Below the pieces are notes generated by a model. That model was not told the DNA's origin. It searched no databases and saw only the letters and a list, made by a program, of their open reading frames with translations. DNA of 64,000 nucleotides from Henricia sp. BOLD:AAB3569. Lineage: Eukaryota > Echinodermata > Asteroidea > Spinulosida > Echinasteridae. Both the position numbers and the translations under genes were made by a program. The stretch spans positions 124,001 to 188,000 of the forward strand of contig JBBELK010000315.1 in assembly GCA_037783545.1 (NCBI GenBank). The letters run 5' to 3'. Shown here piece after piece: positions 10,488-21,000 of the stretch; the stretch's first letter is position 1, and every line of letters begins with the position of its first letter.

Positions 10488-10895
10488 AGCTTGTTGGTTG
10501 TGTTTAGAATTTGTTTCGGTGCGTGTGGTTTAAAGGCGCATTGTATGATTTGCGAATGAAACATTTTTTCTCAATTTCTGGAACAGCAGCATAAAAATTT
10601 CATCTTGCAAACTTTGTTGTCGTCCTCTAATGATGAAGGATGCATAATAGTTGATATGGCATCAAGGGTGGTGGCCTTTCAAAGTGTGATGCAGAGACTA
10701 AATGCAAGGTGGAAAATTTACTTTCAAAAACTGCCCGAGTTTGACTTCATTTTGAAAGGGGAATTGTAGTCTTTCTGAGGTGCAAGTACCAAATAATTTT
10801 TGGTAGACATCTGAGTACGAGTACAGCTCAGTGTTCAAGTTAAGTATTTTAACTCACTACATGTACTACGTTTGATCTTAAATAACTTTGTCATT

Positions 10896-11345
10896 TTCCA
10901 ACAGCTTTTAGCAAAAATTTCACATCATGCAAACAAGGCTTGCCAAATTTTACTGAGTGAGTTTCATCAGTTTTGACCAAGAGGGTAAGATTTTATAGCC
11001 ATACGAGAAAAAAAGGGTCAATTTCAGAATTCGCCACTTTCGACTTGGCCTCCTCCAATGTCGATACACCGCTGGAGACTGGTACATGCTGCGGCCAAAA
11101 GCTTCTGAGGAAATGCAGAATCATCCCTAATGTTATTGCAAACCATCTTGATTGTTTCGCGCAACTCAAAAAGTAAACCAATTGCCTTGACAATGCAAAG
11201 TCAAAAATTATGAAATTTAGCGTGTTTTTTTCGTGTGCCTTTTAAATCTCACCCGCTTGTCCAAAACTGATGAAACTCACTCAATACCATTTGTCAAGCC
11301 TTGTTTACATGGTGTAAAAATTTGGTTTAAATCCGTTGGAAAAAA
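10896..11345. mobile_element. Inverted-repeat element, about 450 bp
   Basis: CAAACAAGGCTTGCCAAAT and ACTGAGTGAGTTTCATCAG near the left end are mirrored by CTGATGAAACTCACTCA and GTCAAGCCTTGTTTACATG near the right. No coding content. Confidence 0.65.
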
Positions 11346-12115
11346 TCAAAAGTAGGACATGTTTTGGTTTTTTTACACGTAGTACAACATTCTGCTCAAC
11401 ATTCTGGGTCACAATTTCTTGTTTTTATTCCTGATGAGACAAGGTAATCTGCCAAGTCCCAAGAATTACTTATTAAAAGTTCCTGTTTTATTTCTATGGA
11501 AAGAAAATGTGAACTAAAATGTGAATTTTCCACTTTGCCGACAATCTCCTGCATCCGGTTTTTCTCAGGTTTTCAAAGACGAATTAAAAAAAAACACAAA
11601 ATAAACCAATTGTACATTTTTTCCTGGCATTTTGCTGGATTTTTTCTATGCTGTGTAAATTGAACATACCAAAACTAGATTGTTGGAATTTTGTCATTTT
11701 TTGAAGTACGAAAGATGAAATGTGAGCTGAGCAAAACGGCTTCTGACATTCCAGAGCTGTTAACATTCGGAACAAGAGAGGTTTATTAAGAGTGTGTCTA
11801 TTGAGTGCTTTTAATGTTTTTATGAATTTGTTATCAATTTAGAATTCTGTGAATGTCGTAGACATTGGATGAGGTGTTTTTTGTTTTAAGTTGTCAAGAA
11901 ATGAACAATGGAAAAAATATTGAACACCCACATTGTTAACACTTTCTAAAGTGTTAAGAGCTTTGTTTAGTGTAAGTTGAAGTCTCCCAAAATTATGCGG
12001 CGACACGTTTTGTTTTTGTTTCCCTTTTTTTTTTTTGGCAAGTGGATGCCAAGCAATAAAGTCACGTTGACATGAAGCCAAAAGGCATGTTTTAAATTGA
12101 AACACTCAAGAGACG
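11345..12115. other. AT-rich intergenic DNA; repeat unit shared with 13150-13270
   Basis: No gene seen. TTAGTGTAAGTTGAAGTCTCCCAAAAT, TCAAGCAATAAAGTCAMGTTGACATGAAGCC and AGGCATGTTTT occur in the same order at 11968-12095 and 13158-13270, so this is an old dispersed repeat. Confidence 0.5.
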
Positions 12116-12224
12116 GTGCGTGTCTAAGGCCGAACGAATACGACATCCCAATTTATTGTATTACTATAGTACGATTACGAAATATAGTGCGTGTGACCCC
12201 AAATATATTGTAATCTGTCACAAT

Positions 12225-12370
12225 CGGTCAACGCCAGAGACACATCCCTTCTTTGTGAATGAATGCTCTGGGATCTTGCATTACACAGCAAACTGGACCT
12301 GCGGCTTTACATCCCATCCGAAGGATGGAGCATTTTTGCATTGACCGCATTGACCGCATTGTTTAAGGGT
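12225..12370 (+). mobile_element. SINE-like repeat, copy 1 of 3
   Basis: GCTCTGGGATCTT, ACTGGACCTGCGGCTTTACAT and CCCATCCGAAGGATGGAGCA also occur at 56225-56399 and, reversed, at 63766-63945. The block resembles a SINE-related sequence widespread in marine animals. No internal promoter can be shown here. Confidence 0.55.
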
Positions 12371-12544
12371 GAATTACCTGGAGTGGTTTCAAACCCCACA
12401 ATCTCTGGATGGCTCTAACTGCTTTTTGGGAGCAATGACGTGAAACCGCTTTGCCATGGTACTTCATTAAAATTGTATTACATACTCCTTATTTTTGTTG
12501 AATGATACACTACAGTTGGGAACTGGAAAATTGTCAAAACTAAT

Positions 12545-12712
12545 ACAAGAGACAGCGGAAGCATGACGTGCGTTGCCAATTGGCTCAAAACATCATGGCC
12601 GTCTGAAAAAGTACCATTGCAAAAGCACAGGGACACGGTTTAGTGATTTTTAGTGTAGAGCCAATTGCCTAGGCAACTAACAAAAGATTCACTTCAGCAG
12701 TCTATTATTGCC
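12545..12712. mobile_element. MITE 'GTTGCCATGGTAAT..TAGTCTATT' family, copy 1
   Basis: It carries ACATCATGGCCGTCTGAAAAA, CATTGCAAAAGCACAGGGAC and TTTTTAGTGTAGAGCCA and ends in AGCAGTCTATT. It is nearly identical to 49716-49876 and related to 44513-44683, 48037-48650 and 25285-25385. Confidence 0.7.
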
Positions 12713-12849
12713 TAAATCACATGAATTTTAGCTTTTTCAACCTGGAACAATTTATTTTCCAGGGCGCTTTCACCGTTGCTCGTTTTCCAGAACGGGAGAG
12801 AACAATAGAGCCACGTGGGGAAACGTACATGGCTGTGAAAACACCCTAT

Positions 12850-13935
12850 TGAAACTAATTGCAAAAACTGAGTGATAATGTGGTATTCCAATATATTTTT
12901 CCCAGATTTGTGCATCTGATGGGAACAAGCTTTCATGATTGTGTCAAATCGGAGTTCTTCCTCTGTATATTTCAGAATGAAAAATCAATTCACAGGAAAT
13001 GTGTCCAAGAAATATAACAGTACAAGTATGTTGGCACCATTTTTAGGCATTCTGGGGAAAAAAGACAAACTGCACAAAAAATCTGAAATGTGAATTACAG
13101 TTAAATCTCTGCTAAATAATGGAGTGTTCCAAAATAAGGCCAAAAATAAAAGAACTATGTTTAGCGTAAGTTGAAGTCTCCCAAAATGACGCGTTTATTT
13201 TATTTTATTTGGTAAGTGGATTTCAAGCAATAAAGTCAAGTTGACATGAAGCCAACAGGCATGTTTTTAACTAACACATCTGGTATGGTGCCTGATCACC
13301 ATTGAAATGAAACAACCAAATTTGGGATGAGAGAAAAAAGAGGCAGGTTTTGAATTAAAACACTAAAAAAAAAAAAACTTTGATAGGGTAAAAGTGACGC
13401 GTGCTCTATCACTAAACATAGTTCTTTTTTGGGAGTGCCTAACATGAAAAATCAAATTTATGCCCCGTTCAGCAATAACCATAATGTTTCATAAAATGTC
13501 GTGTGTGGGGCATTTCTAAGCTTATTGTGCACCCCAAAATTTCATTCAGAATGGTCTATTTATAGGTATCGTAAGCTAATGTTTTTTTTGCACAACTAAA
13601 GAATGTCCATTGCGTAAAATAATTCCAAAGTTCAGACTGAAATTGAACGTTATGCATTTTTCAGACATTTATCGTTTTTTTTTTTTAAATTGAAAATCTC
13701 ATCTCTGCTTACATGTATAGCATGCTTTGGCACAGTTTTATTAGTGAACCGTATTTCCTGCTAAGCAGGTCGACACAATTAAATGACCCTCTACAGAAAA
13801 ATGCTCATAAAATGCAGAGTTTTGGAAGGTTCTCGTGAAATTGACATGTATTTGCATAGAGATTGTGATTAGTTTGGTTAAATGTTTTGTAATGCTTTAA
13901 CAATTAACTTCTTCCAGTTGGTCTGATAAATTGGA
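12850..13935. other. AT-rich intergenic DNA without recognised genes
   Basis: Apart from the repeat block at 13158-13270, and an inverted pair around it (ACTATGTTTAGCG / TCACTAAACATAGT, 13152-13425), I see no feature. Confidence 0.4.
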
Positions 13936-13936
13936 C

Positions 13937-14341
13937 GTGGGTCTTTTCACAGTAAAGGGGGCATTTTGGCAACGCACACCATATTTTCAAGAAAATACCT
14001 TTGTCTGGTCTCAAAATAAAAGAAATAAGTTTAACTTGTTCTAAAGAGATAACTTAGGCCCAAAAAGGGTTACAAATAGTGCGACAATGTGACAAAATTT
14101 CCAATATATGCTAGTAACCGTGACGGATACTTGTTACAATTTAGTCCGTCCCGGTTACATTGGAAATTTGTACACAGGGTTTTTAGAAAGGCATGTCGTC
14201 ACACTATTTGTAACCCTTTTTGGGCCCAAGTTATCTCCTCAGAACAACAGCAACTTATTTTATTTTGAGACCAGACAAAGGTATTTTCTCGAAAATATGG
14301 TCTGTCTTGCCAAAATGCCCCCTTTACCATGAAAAGACTCG
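13937..14341. mobile_element. Full-length hairpin MITE, 'GTGGGTCTTTCCACAG' family
   Basis: Ends GGGTCTTTTCACAGTAAAGG and CCTTTACCATGAAAAGACTC frame arms of about 190 bp (GGGGGCATTTTGGCAA, ACCTTTGTCTGGTCTCAAAA, GATAACTTAGGCCCAAAAA and their complements). The whole element could fold into one hairpin. Other copies: 16030-16242 and 45828-46145. Confidence 0.8.
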
Positions 14342-15160
14342 CATAAAAGCTGCTCTAATTTCGGCAGAAAATAATGAATTGTTAGTTCTGACCGTTTAAT
14401 TTCCTTTTCAATTGTGGCTACCATAATCTGTGCTGCTTTAATTTTTCAATTGTTCTGTATTCAAACAATTTACCACAACATTGTTTTAGGAATTAAACCA
14501 GTATTATTAACCATGTGTGATCATGCAACTTTGTGTGTCTCTCTCTTATTTATTTCAAGTTGATGTTTGTGAAATGATGTCCATGCACTTTGGTCCTGAT
14601 TAAACATGTTATTTCCATGCTACCCAGCTCTGACCCGGGAATTGAACAGCATAAAGTTAAAGCACCAGCTATTCGCCACTTGCACTCAAAACGAACGTCA
14701 ACGTCACAGCAACCAACATAGTTACGACGCGAGGGAGTCATTGTTTATGCAAGGAAAGATTCGCTGTTTTGCCAATATGGCGGAACCGTGCAAGTGGCAA
14801 ATAGTTCTCACTACTGCATGCACGTAGTACTCCTTTTATTACAGACTTCCATTCATTTGGACAATACACACACGAATGGTCAATCTTACATGAACTAGGG
14901 GTATACTACGTGTGTAATATTGAAAAATACAAGGTTACAAATGTAGGCCTACTCAATTTGGACAAAACCAGGACCAACAGAATACAGCTGTAAAGCATTT
15001 TAACCCTCGGTTACGCATGCAGTTGCTTGTAGAGGGTAACTCGCTCCTTATGTGCGTGTTACTTCTTAGACTGGTGGTAGACTGGTGTGATGACATGCTT
15101 CAAAACTGTTCAGAAACCTTCTACATGTACGTGCTTGTCCACGCAAGCACGAAGATCATC
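14342..15160. other. Intergenic DNA downstream of MCCC2, no gene seen
   Basis: No coding exon is recognisable. A TTTATT at 14835-14840, AATAAA on the - strand, is the nearest canonical polyadenylation hexamer below the MCCC2 stop. It would make a 3' UTR of about 0.9 kb; weak support. Confidence 0.3.
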
Positions 15161-15161
15161 A

Positions 15162-15535
15162 GGGCCATCCATAAAGTACGTACGCACAAAATGCTGACGT
15201 TTTAGACCTCCTTCCCCCAGGTGGTACACATTTTTTGGCAAAAAATGTGACGTCATTCATTGACTTTAGAGCGTGATCCAAAACTGGTAAACACTGGATA
15301 AAACTTTCAAAATTTCTTAAATTATTCAAAATAATACCTCTAACAGTAAAGAAATGTCCATATTTTACAATCATATTAAAACAATTAACATAATAAATTT
15401 GGCTGGGCACACTGTCTCTTGATTTCCGTCCCTCACGTGAGGGACGGAATTGGATCACGCTCTTTAACATTGGTGTACGTATTGGCTCTGACCCGCCCTC
15501 CTCCCTCCGTGCGTACATACTTCATAGATAGCCCC
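15162..15535. mobile_element. MITE (GGGCCATCCATAAAGTACGT ends) with a second MITE nested inside
   Basis: The outer ends GGGCCATCCATAAAGTACGT and ACATACTTCATAGATAGCCCC match a solo copy at 56041-56203. The inner element (15269-15462) starts GAGCGTGATCCAAAACTGG, ends GGAATTGGATCACGCTC and is bounded by TTTA on both sides (15265-15268, 15463-15466). The empty site is seen in the solo copy as ACTTTAACAATGG. Confidence 0.8.
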
Positions 15536-15599
15536 ACAAGGTGACAAGTTGTCTTCTTCAAATATATCGAACTCAATAGTCATAGCATTTTACAGTCAG

Positions 15600-15790
15600 T
15601 CACGATAATCCCAAACCAATTTCTGTAGTCATGATGTGGTAGAATTTGGGAAACTAGACATCACATGCGAAATACGCCAAAGTCGGTCACAATAATGGTC
15701 ATAGACAGCATCCCAAATCAATTTCCGTAGTCATGATGTGGTAGAAGTTGGGAAACAAGACATCACATGCGAAATACACCAAAGTCGGTG
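15600..15790. repeat. Tandem duplication of the MCCC2 stop-codon region
   Basis: About 80 bp including the last codons and stop of MCCC2 occur twice, 102 bp apart (stop at 15763-15765; its copy at 15661-15663). The outer copy lies downstream of the active stop and is not translated. Confidence 0.9.
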
Positions 15791-15880
15791 TCCTTTACTG
15801 GAGCGTTGAGGGCAGCGCTCAGACTGAGGGCCAAGATGGTGCGCGTATCTGCAGGGTCTATTATGCCATCGTCCCATAAC
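15763..15880 (-). CDS. MCCC2: MCCC2 exon 15 with stop
   Basis: Encodes [20 protein letters not shown] and [18 protein letters not shown], then TGA at 15765-15763. Human ends DFGIFRM. Acceptor TTCACTGCAG. Confidence 0.97.
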
Positions 15881-17993
15881 CTGCAGTGAACAGAATGTTT
15901 TTAAGTATTTTGAGCTTTCACAAAGTTAGGTACCATTCAAAGTTGTCAATATTTTTACGGAACTACAAAGCATAGGAAGGGGGAGTGGGGTCGAAGGCTG
16001 CGTAGGACTTTACATGCACTGTAAAATGTTGATATTTAATGGGCCTTTTTATAGGTCACATATGCATACTGCAAGTGTCCGTCCTGGTTACGAGCGTATA
16101 TTGGAAATTTGTACACAGAGTTTTTAGAAAGGCATGTTGTCACAAACTTATTTCTTTTATTTTGAGACCAGACAAAGGTATTTCCTCAAAAATATGGTCT
16201 GTGTTGCCAAAATGCCCCTTTACTGTGGAAAGACCCACATGTTGGTAATTCCCAAAATTAGGGGTCCAAAAGTGCGACATGCTTTTTAAAATTTCCAAGT
16301 GTTTTTAGTGATTAAAAGTGGTTTCCCAGTAGAAAATTATTATTTTTATTTCAACAAATTAAATAATTAAATAATTTAATGTTTGTGTGTAAATATGGCA
16401 CCAAGGTTAATGCAAATTATAAGCCTTTATGGTATTTTGTTTTGAATATTTTTCAGGAATCGGATAAACAAAATATTCAAGAAAATGATGCTGCCCGCTA
16501 TAATGACAGGCCACGTACAGTCTATTACTGAAAATTTGTGATCATAAGTGGTGATTTTTGAAGCAGAGAGTGTCGTACGTAACTGGGACACCAACAATTT
16601 TGGACCTCTAATTTTGGGAATTACCCATGTACATATGCAGCCAAGTATTTGGACACAACTTAAAAATAGCTGTTTTGCCAACATCCATAGCCTTAGTAAC
16701 AACTGACCTTGCGCTGGAGTAGTAAGGGCTTCCTTCTTGCTCGTATTTCTCCATGATTGGTTTCATCACAGCTGCCTCGTCCTCAGGGGTAAACTGGAAG
16801 TGTTGAAGGAAGAAAATTGAGGAAAATGTAGTATGCTAATTTATTTCTGCCAGTTTGAACTGATGCTAATATAGGACTCGTCCCCATTTTTAGCAATATA
16901 AACTCCTCAAAAAAAGTTCGGAAAGTCAAGTTTGACTGATGATTCCTCTCTTGTTGCAAAATAATTTTCCTTGAATTTTACGATGAGTCATTTGTTATGA
17001 TTAAGCAATTGGGGGATGTGCAGCACAGCTGAATACGGGGGCAGGTGTAAAGTGAAATGTCACAAAATGCATTGCTATTGTCAAAAAGTGCATTGACACA
17101 TTCCCATCCTCCAAGCAAAAGGGGAATGCACTGTACGACAAAAGCAGTGAATTTTGTGACATTTCACTTTCCACCCACCCCTGTATTCCGCTATACTGCA
17201 CATCCCCCAAATTAATTAATCATAACAAATGACACATCACTGTAAAGAGGAATAACAGGGCTTTCTAATGATACCAAATTCAAGGGAAATGATTTAGTAA
17301 CAAGAGAGAAATCGTCAGTCAAACTTGACTTTCCAAACTTTTTTTGAGGAGTTTATATCATAAGCCTGGTTTTAATTTGTATATCTCAGATGACCTATGC
17401 ATTTTGTTTTTGCACATAGGTTGTGACGTGACTTGTGACTCGTCCCTGTTGTTAACACATCACAAGCCTAGTTTTAAATTGCACCTTAGACAACGCTGTA
17501 CGAGTCCGGACTCGAGTCCCGATTTTCAAGGACTCAGACTCGGACTTGGCCAGTCAGGACTCGGACTATTAAAGGACTTGGAGATTTGGGCCGTGTCCAG
17601 TGAAAAAAAATAATATACAATATTTTACAAAAAGTACGTTATACAGGCGCCGAAAATTATTTGAAGTGTCTATTGTAATTTATTTTGGGGCCGAAAGTAT
17701 TTCGAACATTTGAAATAAAATTCTGAAAATGTAAAATAAATCATTTCTACCGCTTAAAATAATGTTGAGCACTCGAAATGTATCTCACCTCCCAAAGAAA
17801 AATGTGTACTTGGCATAAAGCAAACTTACGAGCTGCCAAAGATCACAGGCACGATCATTGACACTTGCACTTGAAATTGAAATAAGGACTCGGGACTCGG
17901 ACTCGACCTGCTAAAGACTCGGATGTTTGCTGGACTCAGACTCGGACACCAATGACTCGGACCTTCTAGGGGGTAGGGGGTAGGGGGGGGGGG

Positions 17994-18024
<31 letters not shown>

Positions 18025-21000
18025 TGTGCACACCAAGCAGCTTTCCATGCTAACAGTTTTCCCAAACCGAAATTCTCATTTGGGGGCGTCTCCAATGTCC
18101 CCACTTCAGGACACTGCTGTTTATTATAGACCTTATTATAAATAAAAGAAAGGATTTGATGAAATCACCCCAGGATTCTTACCTCTTGGCCTAGCCTTTG
18201 TTTCTGTGCTTTCTGGACCTGAGCAAGCACCAAGGCAGCCTGCTTACCACCCATGACTGAGATTCTGGCATTGGGCCACATGTACAGGAACCGCGGCCTG
18301 ACAAACGACACAGGTAAAAATAAAACGCATCATGGAATGTCACACAAGATCAAAATAATCCAAGCTTGAATAAAAAGGCGTTTCAAAATGAAACAAAATT
18401 TCAAGTTCACGCCCTGAAACTGTCTGCCCAGCAATCACTATCAGTTACTTCACATGTTTCACGAAAGAGAACGTGTGGTCTAGTGGGTACGCAGCCGTGC
18501 TCATGATCTAAATATTGGTTTTGATTTATTGTCTGTAGAGGTTGTAAGTTCAAGCCCCACTTGTGGGTTCGAGCCCCACTTGTGGCAACGCATTTTTGTG
18601 TCTCTGGGCACGACAATTGCCTCGTCAAACCAAACAATATTCTGGGAGCTGTTTTGGAAATACTACAATCTAAGTGCTGATAGGGTTGTGCACCTAGGCC
18701 AGGCTGAAGCGAAATGGTTCGGGTGATTCCCTGATGGCAGTGGTAATAATGGCCACAGTGCCTTTGAATAACAGTCATGTTACAGTCATGTTACATGTAG
18801 ATACTGTGCGCCTTATAAATGCCCTACTATTATATGTGTGTTGGGCATACTCCCTCAGGTTTTCCCCAAGAACTTTGACACACCAGGCAGATGCTCTAAA
18901 TAAATAATAATAATGAAAATTTATAATGCGCCGGTATCCATCAAAAAAGATGCTCATGAGCTATGAGGCACAGTGGTATATTCCCTCAGGTTCCCCCCTC
19001 CCCCACCCCCAAGACCTCTGACACACCGGGCAGATGCTCTACCAGTTGAGCTATGAGGCACAGTGGTATACTCCCTCAGGTTTTCCCGAAGAACTCTGAC
19101 ATACCAGGCAGATGCTCAACCTGCTGAGCTATGAGGCACAGTGGTATACTCCCTCAGGTTTTCCCCAAGAACTCTGACATACCAGGAAGATGCTCAACCT
19201 GCTGAGCTATGAGGCACAGTGGTATACTCCCTCAGGTTTTCCCCAAGACCTCCGACATATCAGGCAGGTGCTCAACCAGCTGAACTATGAGGCACAGTGG
19301 TATACTCCATCAGGTTTCCTCCAAGACTTCTGACATACCAGGCAGGTGCTCAACCAGCTGAGCTATGAGGCACAGTGGTATACTCCTCAGGTTTTCCCCC
19401 ATGAACTCTGACACACCAGGCAGATGTTCTACCAGCTGAGCTACATGTATGAGGCACAGTGGTATACTCCCTAAGGTTTTCCCCAAGACCTCCAACACCA
19501 GGTAGATGCTGTACCAGCTGAGCTATGAGGCACAGTACATGTAGTATATTCCCTCAGGTTTTCCCCAAGACCTCCGACACACCAGGTAGATGCTCTACCA
19601 GTTGAGCTATGAGGCACAGTAGTATATTCCCTCAGGTTTTCCCCAAGACCTCTGACACACCAGGTAGATGCTCTACCAGCTGAGCTATGAGGCACAGTGA
19701 TATATTCCCTCAGGTTTTCCCCAAGACCTCTGACACACCAGGTAGATGCTCTACCAGTTGAGCTATGAGGCACAGTGGTATACTCCCTCAGGTTTTCCCC
19801 AAGACCACTGACACACCAGGTAGATGCTTTACCAGTTGAGCTAAGAGGCACAGTGGTATACTCCCTCAGGTTTCCCCCAAGACCTCTGACACACCAGGTA
19901 GATGCTCTACCAGTTGAGCTATGAGGCACAGTGGTATACTACCAAAGGTTTATCCCAAGACACCAACATTTTTCCTTTAAATTTCACTCCATCCACAAAA
20001 ACAAGGACATAATGAATTACACAATATTCAGCTCATACCCACTGCCCTAATATAGAGCACTGGGAATGGCAAATCGCTTTGAGTTCTCATTGCCCAAATT
20101 TTGCACGACACATGACCGCAAGAAACCCACAATGCTCTGTGCGTGACCCAGTGTGACGTATTTCCTTCACAAATTTTTGTGAAGCACATTTTTAGTTTTT
20201 CCCAGCGCCCCGTCAGGGCGGTGGTTAAGAGCAAATAACATTTCCCTCATTACCCATACGCCCGTCCACACATGCCGTAGTTGCCAGCACCAAACGATCC
20301 ACCCACGATGACTGTAATCTTTGGTACATTAGCACAGGCAACCGCCGTGACCATCTTGGCTCCATTCTTGGCAATGCCCCCTGCCTCTGCATCACGACCG
20401 ACCATAAAACCTGACCAATCGGACAAAGAGTGCATGATGATAATGTGGATATTTATATAGCACACATATCATTTCACATTATTATTTACTCCTGGGGGCG
20501 ACTTTACACCAACCTCTACCCCTTTGACTCTCACTTTAAGTCTTGCATCACACAGCTCTTTAAACTGCAGCTTGATTACAGGTAGTATACATGATTGGTA
20601 AACCATTACAAATAGTTTCATTCCCGTGTGTGATTGAAGGTATGCATGATTAAAACCAATCTGAGCAAAAATCAGCTCTGTACTTCGTCTAACTTTTGAG
20701 AAAACAGTCAAAAAATGGTTTATAGTCACTTCGCCCTGAACGACAGCCTGTGCACTAAAGGCCTTTTCCCACTACCCACCTCCGACCCGGGTAACTTTTC
20801 TACCCGGGTAGCGGTAAATAACCCGGGTTACATTTAACCCGGAGTTTCTTTTCACACGACAAGCGTTAACCCGGAGAAGCACTTACCCGGGTCGTCTCTT
20901 ACACGGGTACAACAGCGACACTTTTCCCACGGCATTTCTGCATGCGCACGTACCCGGGTAAACCAATCAGCACAAATACCCAGAAACCATTGCGTGTGGA

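Noticed and set aside
19310-19929. Repeated open frames ([10 protein letters not shown] type) as a repeat protein
   Set aside because: These are translations of the tRNA-like tandem units; the peptide pattern is what antisense or sense tRNA sequence yields.
18838-19945. A cluster of real tRNA genes
   Set aside because: The A-box is good, but the T-arm/B-box position is GGGGAAAACCT and the anticodon arm does not form a 5-7-5 stem-loop by eye.
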